NCBI GenBank assembly: GCA_951812995.1
Contig: CATOTD010000002.1
Coordinates: 193,468-257,467 of the forward strand
DNA from: an uncultured Gammaproteobacteria bacterium
GTDB taxonomy: Bacteria; Pseudomonadota; Gammaproteobacteria; Eutrophobiales; Eutrophobiaceae
DNA: 64,000 nt
Direction of reading: 5' to 3'
In this document: piece by piece, positions 48,999 through 58,370 of the stretch
Numbering within the stretch: the first letter of the stretch is position 1
Layout of the letters: each line of letters begins with the position of its first letter
Position numbers and translations under genes: made by a program
The notes under the pieces: model-generated
Told to the model about the DNA's origin: nothing
Databases searched by the model: none
Seen by the model: only the letters and a program-made list of their open reading frames with translations

Positions 48999-49955
48999 AT
49001 GACCGCCGAGTTATTAAATGTGATTGTGACATCAAGAGAAGAACAGGGCGCAGGCATTATTGTGCTCGAATTGAACAGCAATTCTGAAAAAGCATTACCT
49101 ATATATACGGCAGGTGCGCATATTGATGTGCATGTTGATTCGAATGTTATTCGCCAGTATTCACTATGCAATAAACCAGGCATTGTCTCTGGTTATCGAA
49201 TTGGTGTGCTCAATGATGCTAACTCGCGTGGTGGTTCGGTTAAAATTTATGACTATTTTATGGTGGGAAAAATATTTCAAATCAGTGCTCCACGTAATCA
49301 CTTTGCATTGGATAACAGAGCAGAAGTATCGTTATTGATAGCCGGAGGTATTGGCATAACACCGCTGATCGCTATGGCTTATGATTTGGAAAATCAAGGT
49401 AAAGAATTTGAATTACATTATTGTCTGCGTAGTCGAGGTGCTGGTGCATTCGTCAATGAATTAGAAAAACAGCTTAAAGATAAAGTCATCTTTCACTACG
49501 ATGATGAAGAAAAGGCGCAATTACTCGCTCCAGAAACATTATTCAATCGATGGAATGGAATCGCACATATTTATGTTTGTGGTCCAACTGGTTTCATGAA
49601 TTGGGTCATTGAAAATGCAAAAAGTTGTGGCTACTCAGATAAGCAGATCCATTTTGAATATTTTAATGCAGAAGTAGACGCTAGCGGAGAAGAGTTTGAC
49701 GTTCATTGTGCAAAAAGTAATGTCACCGTCCATGTCGGATCAAAACAAACTATCGTAGAGGCGCTTGCAGCAGCAGGTATTAATGTTCAAGTATCTTGTG
49801 AACAAGGTGTTTGTGGAACGTGTATTACCGATGTGCTCGAAGGTGAGCCTGATCACCGCGATTCTTTTTTAACAGATGAAGAAAAAGCAGATAACGATCA
49901 AATGGCATTATGTTGCTCTCGTGCAAAAACCCAACGCTTGCTCATCGATTTATAA
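48999..49955 (+). CDS. Oxygenase reductase, FMN/NADH and 2Fe-2S (VanB/CntB type)
   Basis: A 318-aa class IA-type oxygenase reductase. FMN-binding RQYSL (52-56), NAD-binding AGGIGITP (115-122), and a C-terminal plant-type ferredoxin domain with Cys267, Cys272, Cys275 and Cys305/306 (the C-x4-C-x2-C ... C pattern). It passes electrons from NAD(P)H to a Rieske oxygenase, as in vanillate or carnitine monooxygenases. No oxygenase gene is nearby, so its partner and substrate are unknown. AAGGAG lies 10 nt before the start. Confidence 0.85.
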   Translation: MTAELLNVIVTSREEQGAGIIVLELNSNSEKALPIYTAGAHIDVHVDSNVIRQYSLCNKPGIVSGYRIGVLNDANSRGGSVKIYDYFMVGKIFQISAPRNHFALDNRAEVSLLIAGGIGITPLIAMAYDLENQGKEFELHYCLRSRGAGAFVNELEKQLKDKVIFHYDDEEKAQLLAPETLFNRWNGIAHIYVCGPTGFMNWVIENAKSCGYSDKQIHFEYFNAEVDASGEEFDVHCAKSNVTVHVGSKQTIVEALAAAGINVQVSCEQGVCGTCITDVLEGEPDHRDSFLTDEEKADNDQMALCCSRAKTQRLLIDL

Positions 49956-49987
49956 TTAAGAGAATAAAAATGATTGATAAAACAGAG

Positions 49988-50055
49988 ACCTCAGCATAAC
50001 TCAACTATCGTTCAATCAATTTGGTAAAATGCGGCATGCAAAAATCATTCTCTAA
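49988..50055 (+). mobile_element. IS5-G terminal fragment
   Basis: It begins GAGACCTCAGCATAA, matching the complement of the IS5-G terminus at 47096. Only about 65 bp remain before IS481-F sequence. The SDR relic and reductase gene therefore lie between two IS5-G ends. Confidence 0.5.
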
Positions 50056-50178
50056 GTGTGGAATCTACATAGGTTGTTCATGGAAATGGCTATCCGAGAG
50101 ATGGGTGGTTGATTTTCTATACTAGCGTGAGGTCGATGCCAGTTGTAGTCATGAATCCACGGTAGTAGTGCTTTGGCC
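50056..50178 (-). mobile_element. IS481-F right-end fragment
   Basis: The complement of 46195-46316 with a few substitutions, extending a little beyond it (AACCTATGTAGATTCCACAC). It is truncated at 50178 by IS256-C. Confidence 0.65.
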
Positions 50179-50771
50179 CTGGAGGATAAGGTGGGATGGT
50201 CAGGATTCCTGCGTCATTTGCAGGCACGCGGTCTCAAGGGCATCAGGTTGGTGCTCAGTGATGCCTGTCTTGGGCGCAAGGAGTCGATCGGTGACTTCTA
50301 CCCTGATGCTAAGTGGCAGCGTTGTATTGTGCACTTCTACCGCAACGTCTTCAGTCATGTGTCTCGTGGTCGTGTCAAAGAAGTCTCTCGCATGTTGCAG
50401 GCTATCCATGCATCTGAATATCTGGAATCTGCCAGGCATAAGGCCACGGAGGTCGAGAAGAAACTCAGGGACATGAAGTTATCGAGTGCGGCGGATTGGC
50501 TGGGTAGTGCATGGAAGAGACCCTGACGTATTATCGGTTTCTGGCAGAGCACTGGATTCGCATTCGGACTAACAATCCTTTGGAGAGGATCATTCGAGAA
50601 ATCAGGCGGCGAACACGAGTAGTGGGAGCATTCCCGGATGGCAACTCGGTGTTGATGTTGTGTGCGGCAAGGCTAAGACACATCGCGGGGAGCTAGTGGG
50701 GAACGCGGAAATATCTGAACATGGATTTGCTCCGAGAGATGGATAAAGAAAAGGACTTTCAGGTAGCGTAA
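50179..50771 (+). pseudogene. IS256-C transposase fragment, copy 3
   Basis: It encodes DKVGWSGFLRHLQARGLKGI to WLGSAWKRP, the same frame break as copies 1 and 2, then METLTYY-type continuation from 50511 and the same TAG at 50694. It lacks the first catalytic acid region. Confidence 0.75.
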
Positions 50772-50827
50772 CAACCAGATTTAAGGGAAAGCCAAATCAG
50801 AAAGTGCGAAAGATTATTGATACTACC
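50179..50827 (+). mobile_element. IS256-C copy 3, right half
   Basis: It begins inside the transposase gene (AGGATAAGGTGGGATGG) and runs to the normal right end at 50827. The left half is absent. Confidence 0.75.
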
Positions 50828-50873
50828 CGGGAAAACCGCCTCTTCAAATTTGCGAAAGATAATTTACGTTATC
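50828..50873 (-). mobile_element. Inverted 46-bp left-end stub of IS256-C
   Basis: The complement of the first ~46 bp of IS256-C (GATAACGTAAATTATCTTTC and the following GAAGAGGCGG). It directly abuts the right end of copy 3, so a right end and an inverted left end meet. Confidence 0.65.
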
Positions 50874-51001
50874 AGCATGGGTCGAAGCGGGCTGGATTTG
50901 GCTAAGTCGGGTCGGCGTGGGTCGAAGCCGATCGGAGCCAGACGGGCGAGGTCGGGCTGGGTCGAGACGAGCCGGGTCAAGTAACGCTTTAGTACAAAGC
51001 T
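50874..51001. repeat. MITE copy 4, G-rich repeats, truncated at both ends
   Basis: About 110 bp of GGGTCG-type repeats followed by CAAGTAACGCTTTAGTACAAAG, which corresponds to the end of the intact element at 62918 (complement) up to, but not including, GGTCTC. The terminus was removed by IS5-A copy 3; the other side meets the IS256-C stub. Confidence 0.6.
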
Positions 51002-52300
51002 GGAAGCCTCTAAAAACCGTACATTTTGTGGTACGATCTGATTCACTTGATGTGGGAGGGTTTTGTTTATGCACGCACCTGGATTGTTTGATTTGACGGA
51101 TCATTTGGCGCAGCTTTCGGCGATGGGAGATCCGCTTGAAGCTCTGGACTGTCATGTGAATTTCGAAGCGCTCCGTCCCGTTTTGGTGGTAGCGCTTGGC
51201 TATGGGGAACGTCCCAAAGGTGGTCGCCCGCCCTATGATGCCGTTGTGATGTTCAAGGTGCTGGTGTTGGCCTCGATGCACAATCTGAGCGATGAGCGGA
51301 TGGAGTTTCTCATTCGTGACCGTTTCAGTTGGCTACGGTTCCTGGGATTTCAAATCGGGGAGCCGACACCTGATCAGAAGACGATCTGGCTTTTCAGAGA
51401 GAAGCTGACCCAGGCGGGTGTCTTCAAGGCCCTTTTTGCCGCGTTTGAAGCTCAGCTCTGCGCGCGGGGATACAAACCGACCGGCGGTCAGATTGTGGAT
51501 GCCACGTTGGTCTTTGCCCCGCGCCAACGGATGACGAAAGAAGAGAAAGCGCGCGCCAAGGCAGGTGAGGCCGCGTCTGACATCTGGCCCGATGATCTGT
51601 CCAAGGCAGCGCAGAAAGACACCGATGCGCGTTGGACGGTCAAGTATTCAAAGGCCAAGACGACCAAGGAGGGTGAGGAGGATACTGGCCTTGTCGATAT
51701 TTCGGTTCCCCACTTTGGTTACAAGAACCACGTGTCCATTGACCGCAAATGGCGCTTCATCCGGGGTGAGACTGGCACGAATGCGGCTCGCTACGACGGG
51801 CATGAACGCTCCTCGGTTCTGGACGAGACAAACAGCTCGAAGGCGGTTTGGGCCGATACCAGGTACCGCTCGGCCAGGAATGAGGCTTGGCTGAAGGCGC
51901 AAGGGTACCGCTCACATATCCATCGCAAGAAGCCACGCGGCAAACCCATGGCCAAACACATTCGTCGGGGCAACGCGACACGCTCCGCCATCCGCGCCTG
52001 TGTTCGGCTACGAGAAAGGGCCCATGGCTCTGACCATCCGCTCAATCGGCCAAACCCGTGCGAAGGCCCGCATGACCATGGCCAACCTGAGCTACAACTT
52101 CCGCCGTCTCATCTTCCACGAGCGACGACAGGCCACAGCCTGACTCCGCCCAAATTCCGGAAATACCCGCCCTGGCAGACCCAAACAGCGCAACACAGCC
52201 TCAAATACCACCGACCTTGACCTTCACACCCGCTATGCGGGTGACAACGACTGGTGCTCGCGTCAAAATCCATCCAGAATCAGCGTTGTTCGAGGTCTCC
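51002..52300 (+). mobile_element. IS5-A copy 3 (1299 bp)
   Basis: The same ends and length as copies 1 and 2. The left flank is AGCT and the right flank is AACT, so the flanks are not a direct repeat of each other. Confidence 0.87.
51069..52143 (+). pseudogene. IS5-A transposase, copy 3, C-terminal frameshift
   Basis: The best preserved copy: from ATG 51069 (MHAPGLFDLTDHLAQLSAMG) it reads without interruption, with CAG where copies 1 and 2 have TAG, to AIRACVRLRE. There the frame shifts away from the family C-terminus (GYEKGPMALTIRSIGQTRAK, then MTMANLSYNFRRLIF), which ends at TGA 52141. The segment carrying the catalytic Glu is absent. As read, the frame continues to 52220 with an unrelated tail. 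Confidence 0.8.
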
Positions 52301-52321
52301 AACTGGAAAGTGATTGCAATA

Positions 52322-53637
52322 GTTACCTCGATTCCATCTTTAAGCTTCACGCCTTCAATCACCTTTGCCAGGTGTCTGAAGCCTCTCAATTTGCGCCAGG
52401 AATCTTCGGCACATAATCCCATCTTGTAGATCATCGTCAGCATCGTATTCCGCGTGACACAACCTTTAGCCTGGCGTGTCCTGTGCCGGATTGTCGCAAA
52501 GCTCGACGGGGTGACATTCGTTGTCCTGATGTGGCTCCAGTGCTCTGCTGGAAAGTCATAAAATGCCAGCAACGCATCACGGTCTTTCGATAAGCATGCC
52601 ACTGCCTTGGGATACTTTGCGCCGAAACGTTCCTCAAAGTCATCGAACACCTGCCCTGCGTCAACGCGGCCCTCTGCCATCCAGACCCTGCTTTGCTTTC
52701 TCCTGAACAGACTTGGGCAGATAGTTCAGCACATTGCCGGTCCTGTGCATCCAGCAACGTTGCACATCAGTCTCTGGATACACTGCCTCAAGGGCTGCCC
52801 AGAAACCCAAAGCACCATCGCCAATGGCCAGCTTTGGGGCTGACCCAAGCCTCTTTGTTGCAACGACAACAACACTGCTCGCCAGCGCTGTTTCGATTCC
52901 CTGACACCCTCTTCAATCGACAGAAAGTGCTTCTGACCGCGGCTGTTCACGCCGATGATAACCAGACAGCACAATCGGCCATCGTCGCCTCGAAGACCAC
53001 TGTAGATGCCATCAGTCCAGATATAGACCCATTCATCCGCCACGGAACGTGTACACCATTGCTTGTATGTAGCTTCCCATTGCCGTTTCAAACAACCCAC
53101 GACATTGGCCGACAGCCCTTTAGCCTCCAGTCCGACAATCGCTTCCAGTGCACTTTGCATCTGACCACTCGAAACACCTTTCAAATAAAGCCAGGGAATC
53201 GCCGCATCCAGGGTCGCTGTGCGCCGGATGTAGGGCGGTACAACCAGAGATTGAAAACATTCTGGCGTACCTTCACGGTGACAAATCTTCGGCACCTCAA
53301 CGCTGACCTTGCCAAGCCCTGTAATCACCTCTCGTTCGGGATGATGGCCACTGCGGACAACGCGCTGGTATCCGTCAGTCTTTTTTTGATCATCATACTG
53401 CGTCATCAACTCATCTAGCTCTGCCTAGACCGCTTCGGTGATTAACTGCTTCGCACCAGATCTGAGTAACTCTGTCAGTGGATCAATGCCCTCTGGTGTA
53501 CCCAGATCAATCACAGTATTGTTTGTCATGTGTGGCGTACTTCTCTTGTTACTTTCGATTGCTAGACAAAACCGATTTCAGCAAGGCACGCCGCATACTT
53601 CAACCTCTTCAGACACTAGATTCGGTTATAACTCGCT
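52322..53637 (-). mobile_element. IS256-E copy 2, near full length
   Basis: A mutator-type element on the minus strand. Its right side runs into a remnant of the IS5-B right end at 53638. Its other side meets about 20 bp resembling the IS5-B right end (TGGAAAGTGATTGCA), next to IS5-A copy 3. Confidence 0.7.
52324..53529 (-). pseudogene. IS256-E transposase, broken
   Basis: From ATG 53529 it reads MTNNTVIDLGTPEGIDPLTE, then a TAG (53427-53429) where copy 1 has CAG, then a long frame with VYIWTDGIYSGLRGDDGRLC. A frameshift near 52847 precedes SAPKLAIGDGALGFWAAL in another frame. The C-terminal part (AGQVFDDFEERFGAKYPKAV to VIEGVKLKDGIEV) is in a third frame. Inactive. Confidence 0.75.
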
Positions 53638-53728
53638 GTACGGAGACTACCGGCTTTTTGGATCAAATTGGTTATTTTTTAACCTCTCTGAGCCAATAAA
53701 CTGGAAAGTGATTGCATTAATAGAGGTT
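53638..53728 (+). mobile_element. IS5-B right-end fragment
   Basis: About 90 bp identical or nearly identical to the right end of IS5-B (GCTGTACGGAGACTACCGGC to AATAGAGGTT). Confidence 0.75.
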
Positions 53729-53787
53729 CCCTTAATCCAATAATATCGGCATGATCATGGTTTACGATCAGCAATAAATGATAGTGA

Positions 53788-54282
53788 TCATAAAGTGAAC
53801 GTCTCAGAAATTGGGCGTATTACTGCTTTAGACGAGTCAAACATTGTCCATAATTGCCGCATTGTTTTACCTGCAACCGGGTGTATTAAATCTGGTTCAA
53901 TATCGAAGAGCGGTTTTAAGACAAAGCCAAATTCAGTGATATCCGATCTCGGGACATGATATTTGTTACAAATGTCGTGTCCAAATAATAACAAGTCGAC
54001 ATCAAGTGTGCGGTCAGAATAACGTGCTTCATTACGATTACGCCCAAACTGAAATTCAATATCGCGCAACTGTTTCGCCAGCTCAGCTATAGCAAGCCGG
54101 GTTTTTAAGCCCACAACAAGATTGTAAAAATCATCGCCTTGAAAGCCGATGGCCGCACTTGCATAGACAGGTGAGACGGTTAATTCACCATAGCGTGATT
54201 GAAGTTCCCGTAAGCCACCCCGAATATTTGTTTCACGATCAATATTACTACCGACTCCTATATAAACCTGAGTTGGGATCAT
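53788..54282 (-). CDS. folK: HPPK, 6-hydroxymethyl-7,8-dihydropterin pyrophosphokinase
   Basis: A 164-aa enzyme transferring pyrophosphate from ATP to hydroxymethyl-dihydropterin in folate synthesis. The family start GVGSNIDRETNI, the catalytic stretch RYSDRTLDVDLLLFG (with the two Mg-binding Asp residues) and VPRSDITEFGFVLKPL are present. It overlaps folB by 4 bp. The stop is TGA in a featureless region after an IS fragment. Confidence 0.93.
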   Translation of the reverse strand: MIPTQVYIGVGSNIDRETNIRGGLRELQSRYGELTVSPVYASAAIGFQGDDFYNLVVGLKTRLAIAELAKQLRDIEFQFGRNRNEARYSDRTLDVDLLLFGHDICNKYHVPRSDITEFGFVLKPLFDIEPDLIHPVAGKTMRQLWTMFDSSKAVIRPISETFTL

Positions 54283-54635
54283 TTATTATTGCCACGTTCA
54301 ATCATGACACCGACATCCCTCACTTCACGAACAGCACCTTTTTTATTTAACGAGAGACGCAACCAGGGTACGTTGAACTCGTACATGATGATTTTTGCTA
54401 TATTCTCGGCGAGTGTTTCAACCAATTCGAATTCACTCTCGCCAACATAACTCATCAAGCGTTTTGCTATGGCCTTATAATTCAAGGTATCTTCTATATT
54501 ATCGGTGCTGGCGGCTTTACGAATATCGGCCCCCATTTCTAAATCGAGGATAATGGTTTGCTTCATGCGGCGTTCCCAGTCGTAAATACCAATAACTGTA
54601 TCAATCTTGAGATTTTTGAGATAAATAATGTCCAT
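54279..54635 (-). CDS. folB: Dihydroneopterin aldolase
   Basis: A 118-aa aldolase starting MDIIYLKNLKIDTVIGIYDW, as is usual for FolB. A conserved Glu in IGIYDWERRMKQ and the FELVETLAENIAKI helix are present. It makes the substrate of FolK, and the two genes overlap, so the products act in sequence. In related genomes folB is commonly next to plsY and tsaD; here they are 7 kb apart. Confidence 0.92.
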   Translation of the reverse strand: MDIIYLKNLKIDTVIGIYDWERRMKQTIILDLEMGADIRKAASTDNIEDTLNYKAIAKRLMSYVGESEFELVETLAENIAKIIMYEFNVPWLRLSLNKKGAVREVRDVGVMIERGNNK

Positions 54636-54799
54636 AATACCTATATTTTCATGTCGCTATTTTTAATTTGGGAATTATATACTTAACTCCAACTTCACTA
54701 CAAAATACAAACACAATGATTTGTTAGTTTTTTCAAGTAACAAGCTCACCATGCTCACCTGTTACCTTATGCAATTTTTCAATTGCACTCCATTTTGGG

Positions 54800-55102
54800 T
54801 TAAACCATCTTTTCTTGTCTTTCGTTTGCACGCAACGACAATAAAAAGGTTTTTATCGGTTTTTTATCTTTGTTGAATACTGCAATATCAAGCGGATACT
54901 CTTTTTTGGTATCAGATGGCCTTACTTTTACACGCCACTGTGGTCGTGTTTGTAATTGTTCTTTGGGGTATCCGTAATCTTCGACAAGTGTTTCGGAAAA
55001 GACTTGTACTGCTTCTACTTCTTCTGGCGTAGCTTTTACTTCTTCACCACTTATATAGTCTTTGATGTAACCTGCTCTCATTATCGTCCTGTATATCCGC
55101 AT
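54800..55102 (-). pseudogene. IS1595-H passenger frame, copy 3
   Basis: Identical in protein sequence to the passenger frames at 22844 and 24628, an HsdR-N-like fragment with the same frameshift. Confidence 0.6.
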
Positions 55103-55121
55103 TCTATTTCCATTGCTTTGC

Positions 55122-56051
55122 TCATGCTAGCACCTCGCGATAGGTAATCCGTTTACCTATCGCGTTGCTTATAAGTGATTCTATACGTTGATTGGTTGGT
55201 AACTTACATGGTCCGTTATTCAGTCTAAAAGTCACTTCGTTCACATAGCGATGTAAGTGTTTAGTGCTGGCATGATGCCATACCCCATACAGACCGCGTT
55301 TGAGTAAAGCCCAGACACTTTCAATGCTATTGGTATGAATGTTGTTTGAACCCACATATTCTCCCGCACTATGGGTTACCGTACCATGCTGATAAGCAGA
55401 CTGTAAATGCTGATATGACCTGTGTTCATCTGTGTAAATGGTGGCCCCATATTCCACTGAACAGCCAATCTCTTTGTGCAGGGTCGGTATATCAGTTGAT
55501 GGGATAGGCTTAGCCCTTGTGCGGCCACCGCGCTCACGCATTCCGACCACTACCTGCTTGCCAGCTACGCCACGGCCTGCGCGGGCTTTCTTGTGTTTGT
55601 GTTTGTTATGTTCCTTCCCACCGATATAGGTCTCATCGATCTCAACAATGCCAGAAAGTAAATTATCTGTATTATTATCACAGGTTTCACGAATGCGGGC
55701 CTGCATAAACCAGGCGGTCTTTTGAGTTACTCCGATTTGTTTAGATAACTGCAAGCTAGATATGCCCTTGCGCGAGGTGACAGTTAAGTAAATAGCATAT
55801 AGCCATTTATGTAGTGGAACATGAGAACGTTCAAAGATAGTGCCGGTTCTCACCGTAAACTCACTCTTACAGTCCCGGCATAAGTAATATCCTGTCCGCT
55901 TTCCTTTGCGCGGGGTAATACGCTTAAATTCCCCATAATGAGGACAGGATATGTAATCTCCCCAGCGTTGTCCCTCAAAATACAATCTAGCGGCTTCAGC
56001 ATCCGGAAACTGGCGAAATAACTCAAATGTGGATATGGTATTGTCTTTCAT
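55122..56051 (-). CDS. IS1595-family transposase, copy 3
   Basis: 309 aa, uninterrupted, with CPHY in place of CPHC in the zinc ribbon and all DDE-type motifs present (EIDETYIGG, IYTDEHRS, NSIESVW). Confidence 0.88.
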   Translation of the reverse strand: MKDNTISTFELFRQFPDAEAARLYFEGQRWGDYISCPHYGEFKRITPRKGKRTGYYLCRDCKSEFTVRTGTIFERSHVPLHKWLYAIYLTVTSRKGISSLQLSKQIGVTQKTAWFMQARIRETCDNNTDNLLSGIVEIDETYIGGKEHNKHKHKKARAGRGVAGKQVVVGMRERGGRTRAKPIPSTDIPTLHKEIGCSVEYGATIYTDEHRSYQHLQSAYQHGTVTHSAGEYVGSNNIHTNSIESVWALLKRGLYGVWHHASTKHLHRYVNEVTFRLNNGPCKLPTNQRIESLISNAIGKRITYREVLA

Positions 56052-56288
56052 TGATGACCCTCCGTTTTATTGCATTTTTATGTTAGATTATATGGGTTAT
56101 TTATTGGAGCCAAGTATATAATTCCCTTTAATTTAGTCCAGTCAAGTATAACCGCTTGGTTGATTATAGACTCCAAAAATTAGCCACATGTAAGCCCAAA
56201 GTCGTTATGTTTCCTATGTATCAAGAACGCTACGCCAAATGAGCAGTATTGCCATAAATCACAAAGCATACTGATTAAAACAGTAAGT

Positions 56289-56365
56289 TGGTGGGCCCGG
56301 TAGGACTTGAACCTACGACCAATGGATTATGAGTCCACTGCTCTGACCAACTGAGCTACAGGCCC
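56289..56365 (-). tRNA. tRNA with CAT anticodon (Ile2 or elongator Met)
   Basis: A 77-nt cloverleaf with encoded CCA. Acceptor GGGCCTG pairs with CGGGCCC (one G-U). The D-arm is GCTC...GAGC, the anticodon loop CTCATAA gives CAT, and the T-arm is GTAGG/CCTAC with TTCAAGT. The discriminator is A. The G1-C72 rich acceptor and resemblance to tRNAs annotated near rpoD in other proteobacteria favour tRNA-Ile2 (lysidine-modified). Elongator tRNA-Met cannot be excluded by eye. It lies 25 bp after rpoD. Confidence 0.9.
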
Positions 56366-56390
56366 TGACTGATTTGATAATGCGGATTGT

Positions 56391-58214
56391 TTATGTATCA
56401 AGAAAAGTCTTGAGTTCATCTGATCGTAAAGGATGACGAAGTTTGCGCAGTGCCTTAGCCTCGATCTGACGAATACGTTCGCGGGTTACATCAAATTGTT
56501 TTCCAACTTCCTCAAGTGTATGGTCGGTATTCATATCGATGCCAAAACGCATTCTTAATACTTTTGCTTCACGTGCACTCAGTCCTTCAAGCGCACCTTG
56601 CGTGGTTCGGCGTAAGCCTTCAAATGCCGCTAAATCATTCGGTGCTTGTATATTTACATCTTCTATAAAGTCGCCAAGATGAGAGTCTTCATCCTCACCA
56701 ATAGGTGTTTCCATTGAGATGGGTTCTTTTGCTATTTTCAAAACTTTACGCACTTTTTCTTCCGGCATCTCCATACGCTCCGCCAATTCTTCTGGTGTCG
56801 GTTCACGCCCCATTTCCTGTAAAACCTGCCTCGATATTCGATTCAATTTATTAATCGTTTCGATCATATGTACCGGTATACGAATAGTTCTTGCCTGATC
56901 AGCAATCGATCGTGTAATAGCCTGTCGAATCCACCAAGTGGCATAGGTAGAAAATTTATAGCCACGACGATACTCAAATTTATCGACTGCCTTCATTAAA
57001 CCGATATTGCCTTCTTGAATAAGATCAAGAAACAGCAAGCCACGATTGGTGTATTTTTTTGCAATTGAAATAACGAGTCGTAAATTAGCTTCAACCATCT
57101 CTTTTTTAGCGCGACGAGTCTTGGCTTCACCAATGGAAATATTACGATTGATCTCTTTTATTTCAGCAATATTTAATAAGGCACCATCAAAGATAACTGC
57201 CAATTTTCCTTGTATTTTTAGTATTTCTTTTTCATGCACTTTAAGTTTTTCTACATAAGGCGCTTTATTTTTTGAAATCTTTTTTATCCATTTGAAATCA
57301 GTTTCGTTTCCAGTAAAACTATTGATAAATTCCTTGCGAGGCATTTTCGCTTCTTTCACACAAAGTTCCATTATACGGCGTTCTGAATAACGGATCTGAT
57401 CAACTAAATCCCGTAATTTTTTTGTTACCAGGTCAATAAATTTTGGCGTGAGGCGAATCTCCAGGAACTGTTGCGCCAGTTTTTGTTCATGCACTTTGGT
57501 TTTTTGGTTATCTTTACCATAACGTTTAACGGCCTTGATAAATTTAAGGTGCAATTTTTCAAGTTTAGTGATATGCCCTCTTAAATCTTCAGCAGTAAGT
57601 GGAGGTATTTCTTCGGCTTTCTCTTTATCGTTATTATTAGCTTCTGTTGGATTAGAAACTTTTATGCCTTCATCGGGATATTCTTCAGTATCGTTGAAAC
57701 CAATAATGACATCACTGAGTTTCATTTCACCCTTTAAAATTAACTGGTAGGCATCTAGCAGCGTAATAACTGTGCCGGGATAGCTTGATAGGGTACCAAG
57801 AATCTGGCGGAGCCCCTCCTCAATACGTTTTGCTATTTTAATTTCTCCTGCACGGGTCAATAAATCGACCGTACCCATCTCGCGCATATACATTCTGACA
57901 GGATCAGTCGTGCGGCCAAACTCATTTTCAAGATTGGCCAGCGCCGCCGCTACTTCAGCGGCTACATCTTCATCAGGTACGTCGGTGTTGTCGGTTATTT
58001 GTCCATCAAGATCAGGCGCAGATTCGTACACTGTAATCCCCATGTCATTAATCATATTGACAATGTCTTCAATTTGTTCAGGTTCTACAATGCCATCTGG
58101 AAGATGATCATTGACCTCGCCATAGGTGAGAAAACCCTGTTCCTTGCCCTTGGCAATAAGTCTTTTAAGTTGAGATTTTTCGTCTTTTTTAAATATTTTT
58201 TCTATTGTTTCCAT
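56391..58214 (-). CDS. rpoD: RNA polymerase primary sigma factor RpoD (sigma70)
   Basis: A 607-aa sigma70, close to the E. coli length (613). Region 1.1 is at the start ([20 protein letters not shown]). Region 1.2 is [20 protein letters not shown], and a large non-conserved acidic insert follows. Regions 2.3-2.4 include [20 protein letters not shown] and region 4.2 is [17 protein letters not shown]. It is the last gene of the rpsU-yqeY-dnaG-rpoD macromolecular synthesis operon. Confidence 0.97.
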   Translation of the reverse strand: METIEKIFKKDEKSQLKRLIAKGKEQGFLTYGEVNDHLPDGIVEPEQIEDIVNMINDMGITVYESAPDLDGQITDNTDVPDEDVAAEVAAALANLENEFGRTTDPVRMYMREMGTVDLLTRAGEIKIAKRIEEGLRQILGTLSSYPGTVITLLDAYQLILKGEMKLSDVIIGFNDTEEYPDEGIKVSNPTEANNNDKEKAEEIPPLTAEDLRGHITKLEKLHLKFIKAVKRYGKDNQKTKVHEQKLAQQFLEIRLTPKFIDLVTKKLRDLVDQIRYSERRIMELCVKEAKMPRKEFINSFTGNETDFKWIKKISKNKAPYVEKLKVHEKEILKIQGKLAVIFDGALLNIAEIKEINRNISIGEAKTRRAKKEMVEANLRLVISIAKKYTNRGLLFLDLIQEGNIGLMKAVDKFEYRRGYKFSTYATWWIRQAITRSIADQARTIRIPVHMIETINKLNRISRQVLQEMGREPTPEELAERMEMPEEKVRKVLKIAKEPISMETPIGEDEDSHLGDFIEDVNIQAPNDLAAFEGLRRTTQGALEGLSAREAKVLRMRFGIDMNTDHTLEEVGKQFDVTRERIRQIEAKALRKLRHPLRSDELKTFLDT

Positions 58215-58370
58215 AGGATATTTGGCTCTAAATTAATCATACAAATAATAATGATTGAAAGGCTTGCAACAACTTCTAACTACTTGATTAATATAATCCC
58301 ATTTGTCTGGGCTAAAACGCTCTAGTATAACACATGTGCGAAAAACCGCCAGATAATTCTTAATGCGTTT

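Larger units (their letters stand above)
54670..56126 (-). mobile_element. IS1595-H copy 3 (1457 bp) with 8-bp target duplication
   Basis: Ends GGGAATTATATACTTAACTCC and AAGTATATAATTCCC, flanked by TTTAATTT on both sides (54662-54669 and 56127-56134). It is inserted in the folB-tRNA spacer without damaging a gene. Confidence 0.95.

Noticed and set aside
18502..53429. Recoding of TAG as glutamine, suggested by TAG replacing CAG in several transposases and one methyltransferase
   Set aside because: dat ends with TAG at a normal length, and in most cases a paralogous copy has CAG, so ordinary C-to-T decay of broken genes explains it.
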